Positions 5,837-13,892 of a DNA stretch of 25,632 bases are shown in pieces (position 1 is the first letter of the stretch; each line of letters starts with the position of its first letter). Position numbers and translations under genes: made by a program. The notes under the pieces were generated by a model that was not told where the DNA came from, ran no database searches, and saw nothing but the letters and a program-made list of their open reading frames with translations. The stretch covers positions 1 to 25,632 of the forward strand of contig CAZPGP010000015.1 in assembly GCA_964586395.1 (NCBI GenBank), read 5' to 3'. The stretch is from DATEFF01 sp964586395 (GTDB lineage Bacteria > Patescibacteriota > Saccharimonadia > Saccharimonadales > EFPC-124).

Positions 5837-6759
5837 TTGTTTGGTCGGAGGGTTTTCTTGGTCGAATCGACCATCTGGAGCGCGCCGGCGTTTGACTCGC
5901 GGTAGTTTTCGGTCCCGAGGATTGCGCCGATGATGGTCACGGGTTTGCCGTTGACGGTTTCGTTGGTCGAGAACAACAGGGTGTTGCCGGCCTGGATGCT
6001 TTCGCCTGGCTTCAGCCCGGTATATCCGTACTTTGTGACCATGGCATTGTAGTTGGGGATGTCGCCGGCGAATGGAATATTGGCAGCAGGCAGGGCGACG
6101 ATGTGCGAGACGATTGGATTCCTCAGCGCAATTTCGCCCAGGCGCACGAGGTCGGACGCTGTGCTTTTGGTGCTCGGGTCAAGGCCACTCGCATCGACGC
6201 CGACGGTTGTGTCCTTGAGGCCCAGGCGTTTCAGCATATCATTGGCATAATCATGATAATTCTTGAGCGAACCGAACGCCCAGATGGCGGTCGTGTCGGC
6301 GACGTTGTTGGCGCTGGGCAGGAGCATGGCTTCGAGCGCATCACGTTCGCTAATTGGCACGCCGGCTTTGATGAGAACGACCGTTCCGTTTTTTGCTACG
6401 TAGTCGCGGTAGAGTTGTTCGTCGCGTTCGGTGATGGGAACGAGCGGACCAGATTCGTCGCCTTTTAGCGGTTTCTTCTCTAGGATTGCCAGCGCGGTGA
6501 TCACCTTGGCGATGCTGGCGATGGGGCGTGGCTTGGAGTCGTTGTGGCTGCTGACGACGCCGCTGCCTTGAATGCCAATGGCGGCAGCCTTCGCTTCGGC
6601 CGGCCAGGTAATATCAGCGGCGTAAGCTGGCTTCGGTGGGGCGACGTGTGCCTCGGCGGCCTTATCTGGTTTGTGTGTGACGAACAGTACCCCGGCGACG
6701 AGCGCCGCGGCGATGATAACTTTAATTTTGCGGGATCGTTTTGGTTTTTGGATTGTCAT
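5833..6759 (-). CDS. D-Ala-D-Ala carboxypeptidase-like protein (peptidase S11)
   Basis: A 308-residue protein with a basic N-terminus and one hydrophobic segment (residues 13-29), so a membrane-anchored or exported enzyme. The penicillin-binding fold motifs are present: SIAK (82-85, nucleophile Ser82 and Lys85) and SAN (149-151). The third motif, usually KTG, reads KPG (250-252) within TGLKPGESIQAGN, which otherwise aligns with the family pattern GLKTGYTxxAG. S11 enzymes trim the terminal D-Ala from peptidoglycan stem peptides. The gene starts 14 bases after ackA with no ribosome site, so it is probably co-transcribed and coupled with xfp-ackA. The KPG change could alter or lower activity. 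Confidence 0.8.
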   Translation of the reverse strand: MTIQKPKRSRKIKVIIAAALVAGVLFVTHKPDKAAEAHVAPPKPAYAADITWPAEAKAAAIGIQGSGVVSSHNDSKPRPIASIAKVITALAILEKKPLKGDESGPLVPITERDEQLYRDYVAKNGTVVLIKAGVPISERDALEAMLLPSANNVADTTAIWAFGSLKNYHDYANDMLKRLGLKDTTVGVDASGLDPSTKSTASDLVRLGEIALRNPIVSHIVALPAANIPFAGDIPNYNAMVTKYGYTGLKPGESIQAGNTLLFSTNETVNGKPVTIIGAILGTENYRESNAGALQMVDSTKKTLRPNN

Positions 6760-6773
6760 TGGCTTTTGCGTCG

Positions 6774-7964
6774 TTAGTTTTGTGTTAGGAGGTCGATTCG
6801 GCGGATCATTTCGTCAGCTTCGCGTGTGGGGACGATGTATATCGGTTTACTGTGAGTGAGGGCGCTGATTCGAGCTGGCTGATGGGGATCGGTTGCTTTA
6901 TTGTTTTCTTCTTCGTCGAGCTTGAGATCTAGGAAGTGTAGCCTGTCGACAACACGTCTCCGTACATCGACGGAGCGTTCACCAACCGTACCGGTGAAGA
7001 CTAGCATGTCGATGCCGCCCATGCCAGCAACCATCGCACCGATGGCTTTCTGGATAGTGAAAATGTAGGTCTCGAGCGCCAAGTGGGCGTTGTGACTGCC
7101 CTGGGATTCGTGCTCTAGTAATTCGTTTACGGCCGAGGACGTCTCGCTCAGGCCGAGCAGGCCGCTGTGGCTATTGAGGTAGTCTTCCATCTGTTCGTCG
7201 CTGAGATGCAGTTGCGTTTGGAGCATATTGGTCGCAGTTGGGTCAATGGAGCCAACGCGCGTTGACATGATCAACCCTTCGAGCGGTGAGTAGCCCATTG
7301 TTGTATCGTGGCTCTTGCCGCCGTGCACTGCAGTGATGCTGGCGCCGCTACCTAGATGCGCGACGATGAGTTTGGGCGGGAGTTTGTCGATGGCTTGCAG
7401 CTCGTGCACAATCGACGCAACTGAGATGCCGTGATAGCCGAACCGCTTAATCTCGAACCGGTCAGCGTCTTGCAGCCGCACGCCATAGTTCCAGGCGTAG
7501 TCGGGCTTGGTGGCGTGGAAGGCGCTGTCGGAGACGCCCACAATCCGTGCGTCGGCAAAGACATCGTGCAGTGTTTCGAACTCGCGCAGAGTAGCGCCGA
7601 TATGAAGCGGTGCGCGACCTTCAAGCTCACGAAGTTTGCCCACGGTCTCGTCGTCCATAATTCGATCTGCTAGGAAGTAGCTGCTGGGCGCGACAATCCT
7701 CAGTCCGATACGGGTGATATTTTCGTCGGGTCCGAGGAGGTTGAACTCTTTGAGGATCGGCAGGACCTGGCCGGCGACATCGTTGAGGTCGTGGATATCA
7801 ACATCGACGGGTTGGTGGCGGTCGCCAAATTGTCCGGTACAGGCGATCCGGCCTTCGTGGTATTCAAAATGCAGCTCAGCTACAAGTTTGCTACCGCGGT
7901 ACAGGCCGTATTTACGGCTGGCGCTACCGGGGTTCGCAATAAGTGTTAACGTGTCCATACCCAT
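6774..7964 (-). CDS. ackA: Acetate kinase
   Basis: A 396-residue protein of normal family length. Motifs in order: NPGSASRKYGLY near the start (usual NAGSSSLKF), HLGSGASITAVHGGKSHDTTMGYSPLEG in the middle (written here in parts of the conserved phosphate-binding region), TRVGSIDPT, and FTGTVGERS near residue 330 (usual FTGGIGENS). It makes ATP and acetate from acetyl-phosphate in the cytoplasm. The start overlaps the end of xfp by 19 bases in another frame, so translation is likely coupled. ATG 7958 (third codon) is an equally good start and fits the family N-terminus better. With phosphoketolase upstream, the pair forms the ATP-yielding branch of a phosphoketolase pathway. Confidence 0.95.
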   Translation of the reverse strand: MGMDTLTLIANPGSASRKYGLYRGSKLVAELHFEYHEGRIACTGQFGDRHQPVDVDIHDLNDVAGQVLPILKEFNLLGPDENITRIGLRIVAPSSYFLADRIMDDETVGKLRELEGRAPLHIGATLREFETLHDVFADARIVGVSDSAFHATKPDYAWNYGVRLQDADRFEIKRFGYHGISVASIVHELQAIDKLPPKLIVAHLGSGASITAVHGGKSHDTTMGYSPLEGLIMSTRVGSIDPTATNMLQTQLHLSDEQMEDYLNSHSGLLGLSETSSAVNELLEHESQGSHNAHLALETYIFTIQKAIGAMVAGMGGIDMLVFTGTVGERSVDVRRRVVDRLHFLDLKLDEEENNKATDPHQPARISALTHSKPIYIVPTREADEMIRRIDLLTQN

Positions 7965-10285
7965 TCGTCTATTTCTGGCAGGTCAATGCCGTTAACTTTG
8001 ATGTACTCGGTGTTTTCGTCGATCTTAGCCTGGTATTTGTCGGTGACTTGCTTGGAAACTTCAGGGGTGACGCGACCAGCCTCTGCCGCGCGTTTGATAA
8101 TTTCTATCACAAGATGGAAGCGACTCGTCTCGTTGCGGACGTGCATGTCGAATGGCGTGGTCGTGCTGCCACTTTCGATGTAGCCCCGGATAGTGAAGCG
8201 GTGTGGATTGTCGGCGTAGCCCCAAAGGATGGATTTGATGGTTTCGGGGTAGCCGTGGAAGTTGCAGATGACTGGCTTATCGGTGGTGAATTGGCGGTCA
8301 AATTCTGCCTGTGAGACACACGTGCCGCTATTGCCCAGGCCACAGCTGGTGAGGCTCATGACGTTGACGAAGCGCAGGCGGAGATCTGATACTTCGCGTT
8401 TGGCGAGGTCGATGGCGGCCAACGTCTCTTTGGTTGGGTAGTCGCCAATACCGAGCAGTACGACGTCCGGGTTGTCATCGCTGGCGAAATCCCAAGTAGC
8501 GATGCCGGCGGTTAGTTGCTTTTGCGCGAGTTCGGGCGTCAGCCATCGAGGCTCCTGCGTCTTGCCGGCCACAATGATGTTGATCTGTTTGGTCGACGCC
8601 ATGACTTGCCCGAGAACGGCCAGCGTGCTGTTGCCGTCAGGAGGGAAGTAGACGTCTACAAAGTTACCTTGGCGGCGAAGCGCGTCATCGATGAATCCAG
8701 GATTCTGGTGGCTGAACCCGTTGTGGTCCTGGCGCCAGCCTGAGCTGGTCAGGATGTAGTTGAACGATGGGAATTCGCCACGCCACTCAACGTCGCGGGC
8801 GTAGCGGATGAATTTGGCGTACTGGTCCATCATGCTCGACACAACCTGGACGAAGGCTTCGTAGCTGGCGAACATAGCGTGGCGGCCGGTGAGGACGTAG
8901 CCTTGGGTCAAGCCCTGCAAGTTGTGCTCGCTGAGCATCTCCATAACGCGGCCGTCTGGGCTAAGGTCACGATCCCATGGTTCGATTGGCCACATCCAGG
9001 CGCGTGAGGTTTGGCTGAAAATTGCGTCGAGCTTATTGCTATAGGTCTCGTCGGGAGACATGAAGCGGAAGTTGCGATTGTCTTTGTTGAGGCGGAAAAC
9101 TTCCTCGAGGTATAGTCCAGCGCGGCGCATGCTGGAGCTACCAATTGTGCCAGGCTTCTCGGCGTCTTCGGCAAATTGGTCAGCGGGCGGCAAGTTGAGC
9201 GGCTTGTAGTGCGGTTCGCCAGCACGGGCGTAGGGGGAGTCGCCGATGAGTTTGGGCTCGTCGGGCAAGACTTTGTCGAGGAAGTCGCCAAAGCCCGTTC
9301 CCGCATTGAATAGCTCGCCAAAGTTGTAGCTGTGCAGCCATTCGTTAAGTAGACCGAGCTGTTGTTCGTTGGTTTTCGCCTCTGTGAGTACGACTTGGTG
9401 GCTGAGCGCGTTGCCTTCGATCTTCATGCCGTTGAGTTCTTTGACGCCGGTCCAACCCTTGTGACTACGAACGATGAGCATCGGTAGGTGCTGCTGCGTC
9501 GTGGCGGGGTTGGACTTGATATCGTGGATCAGCTGCCAGGCCCATTCCATTGCTTCGGCCATTTCGTCGTGTGGACTGTCAGCAGTAGTCGCGTCTACGA
9601 TGCGTGGGTGGTAGCCGTAGCCACTGAAGAGCGCCATGAGCTCATAGTCGCTCATGCGGCCGTAGATTGTCGGCGCCGAAATTTTGTAGCCGTTGAGGTG
9701 GAGAATAGGCAGCACTACGCCGTTTTGTTTCGGGTTGAGTAGCTTGTTCAGATGCCAAGCGCCAGCGGTTGGGCCGGTCTCTGCCTCGCCGTCGCCTATC
9801 AGGCACGCCACGATAAGGCTGGGGTTGTCCAACGCTGCACCGTAGCTCGTGGCGAGCGAGTAGCCGAGCTCTCCGCCCTCGAGGATTACGCCCGGCGTGC
9901 CGGGGTTGCTGTGGCTGGGGAAGCCATATGGCCAGCTGAACTTGCGACACATCTCGGCGATGCCGTCGAGGTTTTGGGGAACCTCTGGGTAATATTTGCT
10001 GAGCGTGCCTTCCAGGAAAAGGTTAGCCTGGAGCGCGGGGAAGGCGTGGCCTGGCCCTAGGACGAACATCATGTCTTGGCTGTGTCTTTTGGTCAGATAG
10101 CTGAGGTGGGAATAGATAAAGTTAACGCCCGGGCCAGAACCCCAGTGACCAAGTAGCCGCGGCTTGATGTCGTCGAACGTTAGGTCGCGATCCATCATAA
10201 AGTTATCTTGCAGAAAAATCTGAGCTGCCGTCAGATAATTTGCGGCACGGTTATACTGGTCGAACACGTGAGCGTCTACATTCAT
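7946..10285 (-). CDS. xfp: Xylulose-5-phosphate/fructose-6-phosphate phosphoketolase
   Basis: A 779-residue thiamine-diphosphate enzyme close to the usual length of about 790-825. Motifs: GHWGSGPG (46-53), GPGHAFPA (77-84), the thiamine-diphosphate site GDGEAETGP (164-172), and SYGAALDNP before it. It splits xylulose-5-phosphate (and perhaps fructose-6-phosphate) with phosphate into acetyl-phosphate and glyceraldehyde-3-phosphate or erythrose-4-phosphate. It heads a minus-strand operon with ackA and the S11 peptidase. The ATG follows a TACAAT box by ten bases with no ribosome site, so the leader is only a few bases. Whether it prefers xylulose-5-phosphate or both substrates cannot be read here. 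Confidence 0.97.
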   Translation of the reverse strand: MNVDAHVFDQYNRAANYLTAAQIFLQDNFMMDRDLTFDDIKPRLLGHWGSGPGVNFIYSHLSYLTKRHSQDMMFVLGPGHAFPALQANLFLEGTLSKYYPEVPQNLDGIAEMCRKFSWPYGFPSHSNPGTPGVILEGGELGYSLATSYGAALDNPSLIVACLIGDGEAETGPTAGAWHLNKLLNPKQNGVVLPILHLNGYKISAPTIYGRMSDYELMALFSGYGYHPRIVDATTADSPHDEMAEAMEWAWQLIHDIKSNPATTQQHLPMLIVRSHKGWTGVKELNGMKIEGNALSHQVVLTEAKTNEQQLGLLNEWLHSYNFGELFNAGTGFGDFLDKVLPDEPKLIGDSPYARAGEPHYKPLNLPPADQFAEDAEKPGTIGSSSMRRAGLYLEEVFRLNKDNRNFRFMSPDETYSNKLDAIFSQTSRAWMWPIEPWDRDLSPDGRVMEMLSEHNLQGLTQGYVLTGRHAMFASYEAFVQVVSSMMDQYAKFIRYARDVEWRGEFPSFNYILTSSGWRQDHNGFSHQNPGFIDDALRRQGNFVDVYFPPDGNSTLAVLGQVMASTKQINIIVAGKTQEPRWLTPELAQKQLTAGIATWDFASDDNPDVVLLGIGDYPTKETLAAIDLAKREVSDLRLRFVNVMSLTSCGLGNSGTCVSQAEFDRQFTTDKPVICNFHGYPETIKSILWGYADNPHRFTIRGYIESGSTTTPFDMHVRNETSRFHLVIEIIKRAAEAGRVTPEVSKQVTDKYQAKIDENTEYIKVNGIDLPEIDEWVWTR

Positions 10286-10295
10286 GCTTATGTTT

Positions 10296-10323
10296 ATTGT
10301 AACCCGTACGCCGCCAGAGTAAA
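10296..10323 (-). promoter_or_regulatory. Promoter of the xfp-ackA operon
   Basis: On the minus strand TTTACT (10323-10318), a 16-base spacer and TACAAT (10301-10296), ten bases before the xfp start codon. The predicted leader is about 3-5 bases. Confidence 0.55.
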
Positions 10324-10356
10324 ACGAGTTATTTTATCTAATAGTTAAACTGGATA

Positions 10357-10365
10357 TGCTATTAT
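10357..10365 (+). promoter_or_regulatory. Extended -10 promoter of the L,D-transpeptidase gene
   Basis: TGC TATTAT (-10 box 10360-10365) lies 25 bases before ATG 10391, leaving a leader that carries AGAGG. It is divergent from the xfp promoter, 34 bases away. Confidence 0.5.
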
Positions 10366-10390
10366 CAAATCATTACGTAGAGGCGTGGGG

Positions 10391-11812
10391 ATGAAAACAA
10401 AAAAGCGTAGCCTTATTGCGCATAAGTCCACTAAGGGTGAAGTCAAAAAGTCACATATCAAAATCTATGTGGTCGTTGGTCTAATGGTTATTGCCGCCGC
10501 AATTGGCGGTTGGCTGGTGTGGTTCTATGGCGACCGCGCTTTGCCGGGGGTTGCGGTCGGTAACGTTCAGGTTAGCAATCAGCAGCCGGCAGAGATCAAG
10601 AAAGCCATTGCCGCACAGGCGCCGGCACTTAGCATCACGTTTGATGACAATGGCAAGAAGACAACCATCGCAGCCAAGGACTTAGGTGTCGTGGTGGACG
10701 TCGAAGCAACACTTCAGAATGTCCTGAAGGCTCGACGCGATGGTAACGTAGCAATGTGGGAAGAAGTCACCGTACCTTTGGTCCTCGCTAATGATCCGGG
10801 CGTGTTGATCGACTACGCCAAGAAGAAGTTCCCGACGGCATTCGTGGATGCCAAGGAGCCGATGATCGTGTTCGATGAGCCAACGGGAAACTTTGTGGTC
10901 AAGCCGGGCGAGCCTGGCAAGGGCCTCGACATCAAAGCATTCCAACGCGCTCTGCCAGACCTGGCTAAGCACCCAGAGAACTTTACGCTGCAACTAACTT
11001 CGGCATCTGTTTCGCCAATCATGGACGAGGCCAAACTCCACGAAGTGAAGACTGAAGCCAACGACCGCCTAGATAAGCAGATCGAATTCAAGCTTGGCGA
11101 CGACGTTATCTATACCGCTAACCGCGGCGAGAAGGCGAGTTGGATACACTTCGTGCCGGACGCCACCAAGGGTACGGCGAGCATCGAAGTCGATAAGGCG
11201 GCCATTCAGAAGTTCATGAACGACAAGGTCGGGCCAACTGTCGCTGCGCCGCCAATTGACCGCAAAGTTGTAGTGGACAGCGCATCAGGTGCTCAGACCG
11301 TTATCCAACAAGGCAAAGCTGGCAGCCAGATTCAAGACACCGAAGTCCTGAGCGGCGAAGTTGTTGCGGCTATCAACGGAAACCGTGCATTATCCCAAAA
11401 TGTCACTATATCGACAGCGCCATTCCGTACCGTAACGATGACTGGTGATGGCAAGTGGATAGAAGTTGACCTTAGCCAGCAGCGCCTGACGATTTACGTG
11501 GGCAACGAAGCGGTCCGTAGCTTTACCGTTAGTACCGGTACGGCACGCACGCCAACATCCATCGGCGAGTCGGCTATTTACTCCAAGCGCAGCAGTATGA
11601 CCATGACGGGCGTTATCGCGGGCGATTACTACTACCTCGAGGATGTGAAGTGGGTGAACTTTTTCAACGGCGGCGAAGCGATTCACGGCACGTACTGGCA
11701 CAATAACTTTGGTACACCTATGAGCCACGGCTGCGTCAATATGCGCGAAGCTGACGCAAAGATTGTGTACGATTTTGCACCTGTTGGTACGAAAGTTATC
11801 GTGCACCAATAG
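10391..11812 (+). CDS. Membrane-anchored L,D-transpeptidase (YkuD) with VanW-type N-terminal region
   Basis: A 473-residue protein. A Lys-rich cytoplasmic start is followed by one transmembrane segment (about residues 24-46, IYVVVGLMVIAAAIGGWLVW), then two putative peptidoglycan-binding domains (PG_binding_4-like, residues about 55-340) and a C-terminal YkuD domain (about 355-473). The catalytic motif is intact: HGT, then SHGCVNM at 445-451 with nucleophile Cys448 and His446. It should form 3-3 peptidoglycan crosslinks outside the membrane. ATG 10391 is chosen over GTG 10385 because of AGAGG seven bases upstream. Together with the nearby S11 peptidase it indicates active peptidoglycan editing. 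Confidence 0.93.
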   Translation: MKTKKRSLIAHKSTKGEVKKSHIKIYVVVGLMVIAAAIGGWLVWFYGDRALPGVAVGNVQVSNQQPAEIKKAIAAQAPALSITFDDNGKKTTIAAKDLGVVVDVEATLQNVLKARRDGNVAMWEEVTVPLVLANDPGVLIDYAKKKFPTAFVDAKEPMIVFDEPTGNFVVKPGEPGKGLDIKAFQRALPDLAKHPENFTLQLTSASVSPIMDEAKLHEVKTEANDRLDKQIEFKLGDDVIYTANRGEKASWIHFVPDATKGTASIEVDKAAIQKFMNDKVGPTVAAPPIDRKVVVDSASGAQTVIQQGKAGSQIQDTEVLSGEVVAAINGNRALSQNVTISTAPFRTVTMTGDGKWIEVDLSQQRLTIYVGNEAVRSFTVSTGTARTPTSIGESAIYSKRSSMTMTGVIAGDYYYLEDVKWVNFFNGGEAIHGTYWHNNFGTPMSHGCVNMREADAKIVYDFAPVGTKVIVHQ

Positions 11813-11833
11813 GTTGTTTTAAGATAGTTTTTA

Positions 11834-11842
11834 TGGTATAAA
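11834..11842 (+). promoter_or_regulatory. Extended -10 promoter of the small anchored protein gene
   Basis: TGG TATAAA (-10 box 11837-11842) gives a predicted leader of about 34 bases with a strong CGGAGG ribosome site. Confidence 0.45.
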
Positions 11843-11882
11843 ATTATAGATTGATCTTCCCCGAGCGCGACGGAGGTTTTGC

Positions 11883-12257
11883 ATGAAGTGGGGAGAAGGT
11901 TGGCGGCAGTGGGGCGTTATTCTGCCCATCTGCGCGATGGTGGCGATCGGCGCCGGCTTCGGCTACAGGCTGGTTCGCACATTCATCCCGTTCAGCGGGA
12001 GCTTCCAGGAGCAGCTCCTCGAAGCCCAGTACCCCGACCCTCAGATCGAAACGGCTCAGATCTCGATTGGTGGCAAGGGCCAAAGGGTCTACATCGGTCG
12101 TAGCCAGTTCGGTACGTGCCTGTTCCGCCTGGAACGGAGGCAGCAGGAGAACGGCTACAAGCTGGTCGAAGTCAACGGCCGCCCTCTTGTCATCGAGGAC
12201 GACCCCAGCAGGGAGCAGTCCGTCGCAAGCGCTGCGGCCATCGGCATCACCTGCTGA
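11883..12257 (+). CDS. Small membrane-anchored hypothetical protein
   Basis: A 124-residue protein with no family I recognise. One hydrophobic segment lies at about residues 10-30 (WGVILPICAMVAIGAGFGY), followed by a soluble domain of about 90 residues with beta-like stretches (TAQISIGGKGQRVYIG, YKLVEVNGRPLVIED) and two cysteines (GTCLFRL, GITC at the very end) that could form a disulfide outside the cell. The start has one of the strongest ribosome sites in the window, CGGAGG six bases upstream. It is followed by a hairpin. Its leader and GC-rich codon use resemble the SnoaL-like genes rather than its neighbours. Confidence 0.65.
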   Translation: MKWGEGWRQWGVILPICAMVAIGAGFGYRLVRTFIPFSGSFQEQLLEAQYPDPQIETAQISIGGKGQRVYIGRSQFGTCLFRLERRQQENGYKLVEVNGRPLVIEDDPSREQSVASAAAIGITC

Positions 12258-12310
12258 TCAACATCAATTCAGCCCACGGCAACACGAAGCGACCCCGGTA
12301 ACCCGAGGAG

Positions 12311-12333
12311 GTCCACGTGTAACGCACGTGGGC
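12311..12333 (+). terminator. Hairpin after the small anchored protein gene
   Basis: GTCCACGTG pairs with CACGTGGGC (9 bp including one G-T) around a TAACG loop, followed by CTTCTCTCGTTT. The pyrimidine-rich tail and the promoter of the next gene just downstream support a terminator. The left arm contains GTG-TAA right after GAGGAGG, a start-stop pair behind a perfect ribosome site. Confidence 0.65.
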
Positions 12334-12346
12334 TTCTCTCGTTTCG

Positions 12347-12355
12347 TGGTAGAAT
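12347..12355 (+). promoter_or_regulatory. Extended -10 promoter of the hydrolase-like gene
   Basis: TGG TAGAAT (-10 box 12350-12355), then seven bases, then ATG 12363. The transcript is predicted to start at or next to this ATG. Confidence 0.5.
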
Positions 12356-12362
12356 GATGGCG

Positions 12363-13835
12363 ATGCGCGATTCTACTCCTCGGCGTTTCCATCTTTCAAA
12401 ACGTGCACTGCGCGTCGTGGGTAGCTTGCTGATCTTCCTGGGATTTTTCCATCTGTGGCTACATGTCACGAACCCTTATGCGCAATGGAACGTCGTGGGA
12501 CAACCTTATACGACCTCTGTCCAGAATGGCCAAATAGTAGTTCATAAACAGTTCAATATGAATGTATACACCGACTGGACGGCCAAGGCGCTTGGCTATT
12601 ACAAGTCGGGATTTTTGATCGTACAGAATGCTTACTTTGGTAGCCGACCAGCCAAGTCAACGAACGTCGAAGGGATTTTAGATGACATTCACCATCTGCG
12701 ATTCGATCCGTCGAAGCCGTACCTGATATCCGGGGATCAGTTCAGTGTGTTGTACCCGCGCAATCTTGGCGTTTTCTACAATTCGATTCTTGACCCGCGA
12801 ACCGCCCACAGCCAAACCGACTGGGAGAACAGACAGCGAATTTATCTTCAGTCGGCGCTGTATGCGCTTGACGCTTTTGCAAAAGAGAAGCACCTGGCCA
12901 CGACGATCGTCCCGATTGGGTCCAAAGCGACCGTTCTGACTCAGGTTCACCCGGGATCAGTGCCGTCCGATAGTCTGTACGGGGTGCTGTATGCCCTGCA
13001 GGCTTTGCAGGATGAGCGGAACTCAAACGAAACATACAAGCTTCAAACGGCCGAAGCCACCAAGGAAATTCTAGTGCAGCGTCGAAGTGACCTGGCGGGC
13101 TTAGTGCAGGTCTATCTCGACCAGGTGTATGACCCGTCGACCGGGCTGGTGAAGCGTGACGCTCACTTGGCGGCCGCACGTGATGGGGTGGTTCGAAAGA
13201 GCTCGTTCTATGACAATGTGGTTTTGTGGAAGACACTTGCGCTGGCCGATCAGCTTAATATTCGCCGATCAAATCCTGGAGCTCTCGATGAGCTGCGCAA
13301 CAAGATCCTGCAGACGTATTGGGACGATGCCGAGGGGCATTTCAGGGACGACCTGACTTCACGCCCCTCGCTGGCAAACTATTCATCGGATTGGTTGATT
13401 GCCTTGCCGACCGACTTCTTGCGACCTGATCGTGCCGAAGACCGCACGTATCTGACGCGCACGATTGCCTTCGTGCGGAAGCAGGGGATAGCGCAGCCGT
13501 TTCCTATCAAATATCAGGCCCAGCCAAAGGTACAAGAGGCGCCATGGGCAGCACGCACATTTGTCCCAAACTATGGCGGCGACGCGATATGGAGCTATTG
13601 GGGCGCCGAGTACCTGACGCTCCTGGCCGACATGGATCACCATGTGGACGGCGCGTATGCCGATGAACTGCGTCGCGGCATCGCCACATACGACCAGAAA
13701 ATTATCGAGAATCGAGGTTTTCCCGAAACATTCAACGCTGAAGGTAGATTCCTGCAAAATTCAGTCTATAAAAGTATTCGTCAGACCGGCTGGGTTGTAC
13801 AATTCGAAACGGCAAAAGCTAGCGCAAAGCATTAG
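12363..13835 (+). CDS. Membrane-anchored putative alpha/alpha-barrel glycoside hydrolase
   Basis: A 490-residue protein with a basic start and a hydrophobic anchor (about residues 18-36, VVGSLLIFLGFFHLWLHV), so the rest is probably outside the membrane. The body is helix-rich with aromatic and acidic turns typical of six-hairpin (alpha/alpha)6 glycosidases: YFGSRPAKST, SSFYDNVVLWKTLALAD, TYWDDAEGHFRDDL, NYGGDAIWSYWGAEYL and ENRGFPETFNAEG. I assign only the fold class; a GH15- or GH63-like activity is a guess. The ATG at 12354 and the two that follow lie in or near the -10 box, so ATG 12363 is preferred as a leaderless start. No ribosome site is present. Confidence 0.5.
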   Translation: MRDSTPRRFHLSKRALRVVGSLLIFLGFFHLWLHVTNPYAQWNVVGQPYTTSVQNGQIVVHKQFNMNVYTDWTAKALGYYKSGFLIVQNAYFGSRPAKSTNVEGILDDIHHLRFDPSKPYLISGDQFSVLYPRNLGVFYNSILDPRTAHSQTDWENRQRIYLQSALYALDAFAKEKHLATTIVPIGSKATVLTQVHPGSVPSDSLYGVLYALQALQDERNSNETYKLQTAEATKEILVQRRSDLAGLVQVYLDQVYDPSTGLVKRDAHLAAARDGVVRKSSFYDNVVLWKTLALADQLNIRRSNPGALDELRNKILQTYWDDAEGHFRDDLTSRPSLANYSSDWLIALPTDFLRPDRAEDRTYLTRTIAFVRKQGIAQPFPIKYQAQPKVQEAPWAARTFVPNYGGDAIWSYWGAEYLTLLADMDHHVDGAYADELRRGIATYDQKIIENRGFPETFNAEGRFLQNSVYKSIRQTGWVVQFETAKASAKH

Positions 13836-13846
13836 GCGGTAGGTAA

Positions 13847-13888
13847 GGTCTTGCTCCCGGGCATATAATAGATAGAAGGAGCAAGACC
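13847..13888. promoter_or_regulatory. Promoter of the aldo/keto reductase gene inside an 11-bp perfect inverted repeat
   Basis: GGTCTTGCTCC (13847-13857) and GGAGCAAGACC (13878-13888) are exact reverse complements separated by 20 bases. The spacer holds the -10 box TATAAT (13864-13869), and the right arm begins inside the AAGGAG ribosome site (13876-13881) of the gene at 13893. As DNA it could be an operator; in read-through RNA from the upstream gene it forms a hairpin that hides the ribosome site. Confidence 0.7.
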
Positions 13889-13892
13889 AAAC

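Noticed and set aside
11849..12333. Possible 5'-3' complementarity around the 124-residue gene
   Set aside because: Best match is six AT-rich pairs; likely chance.
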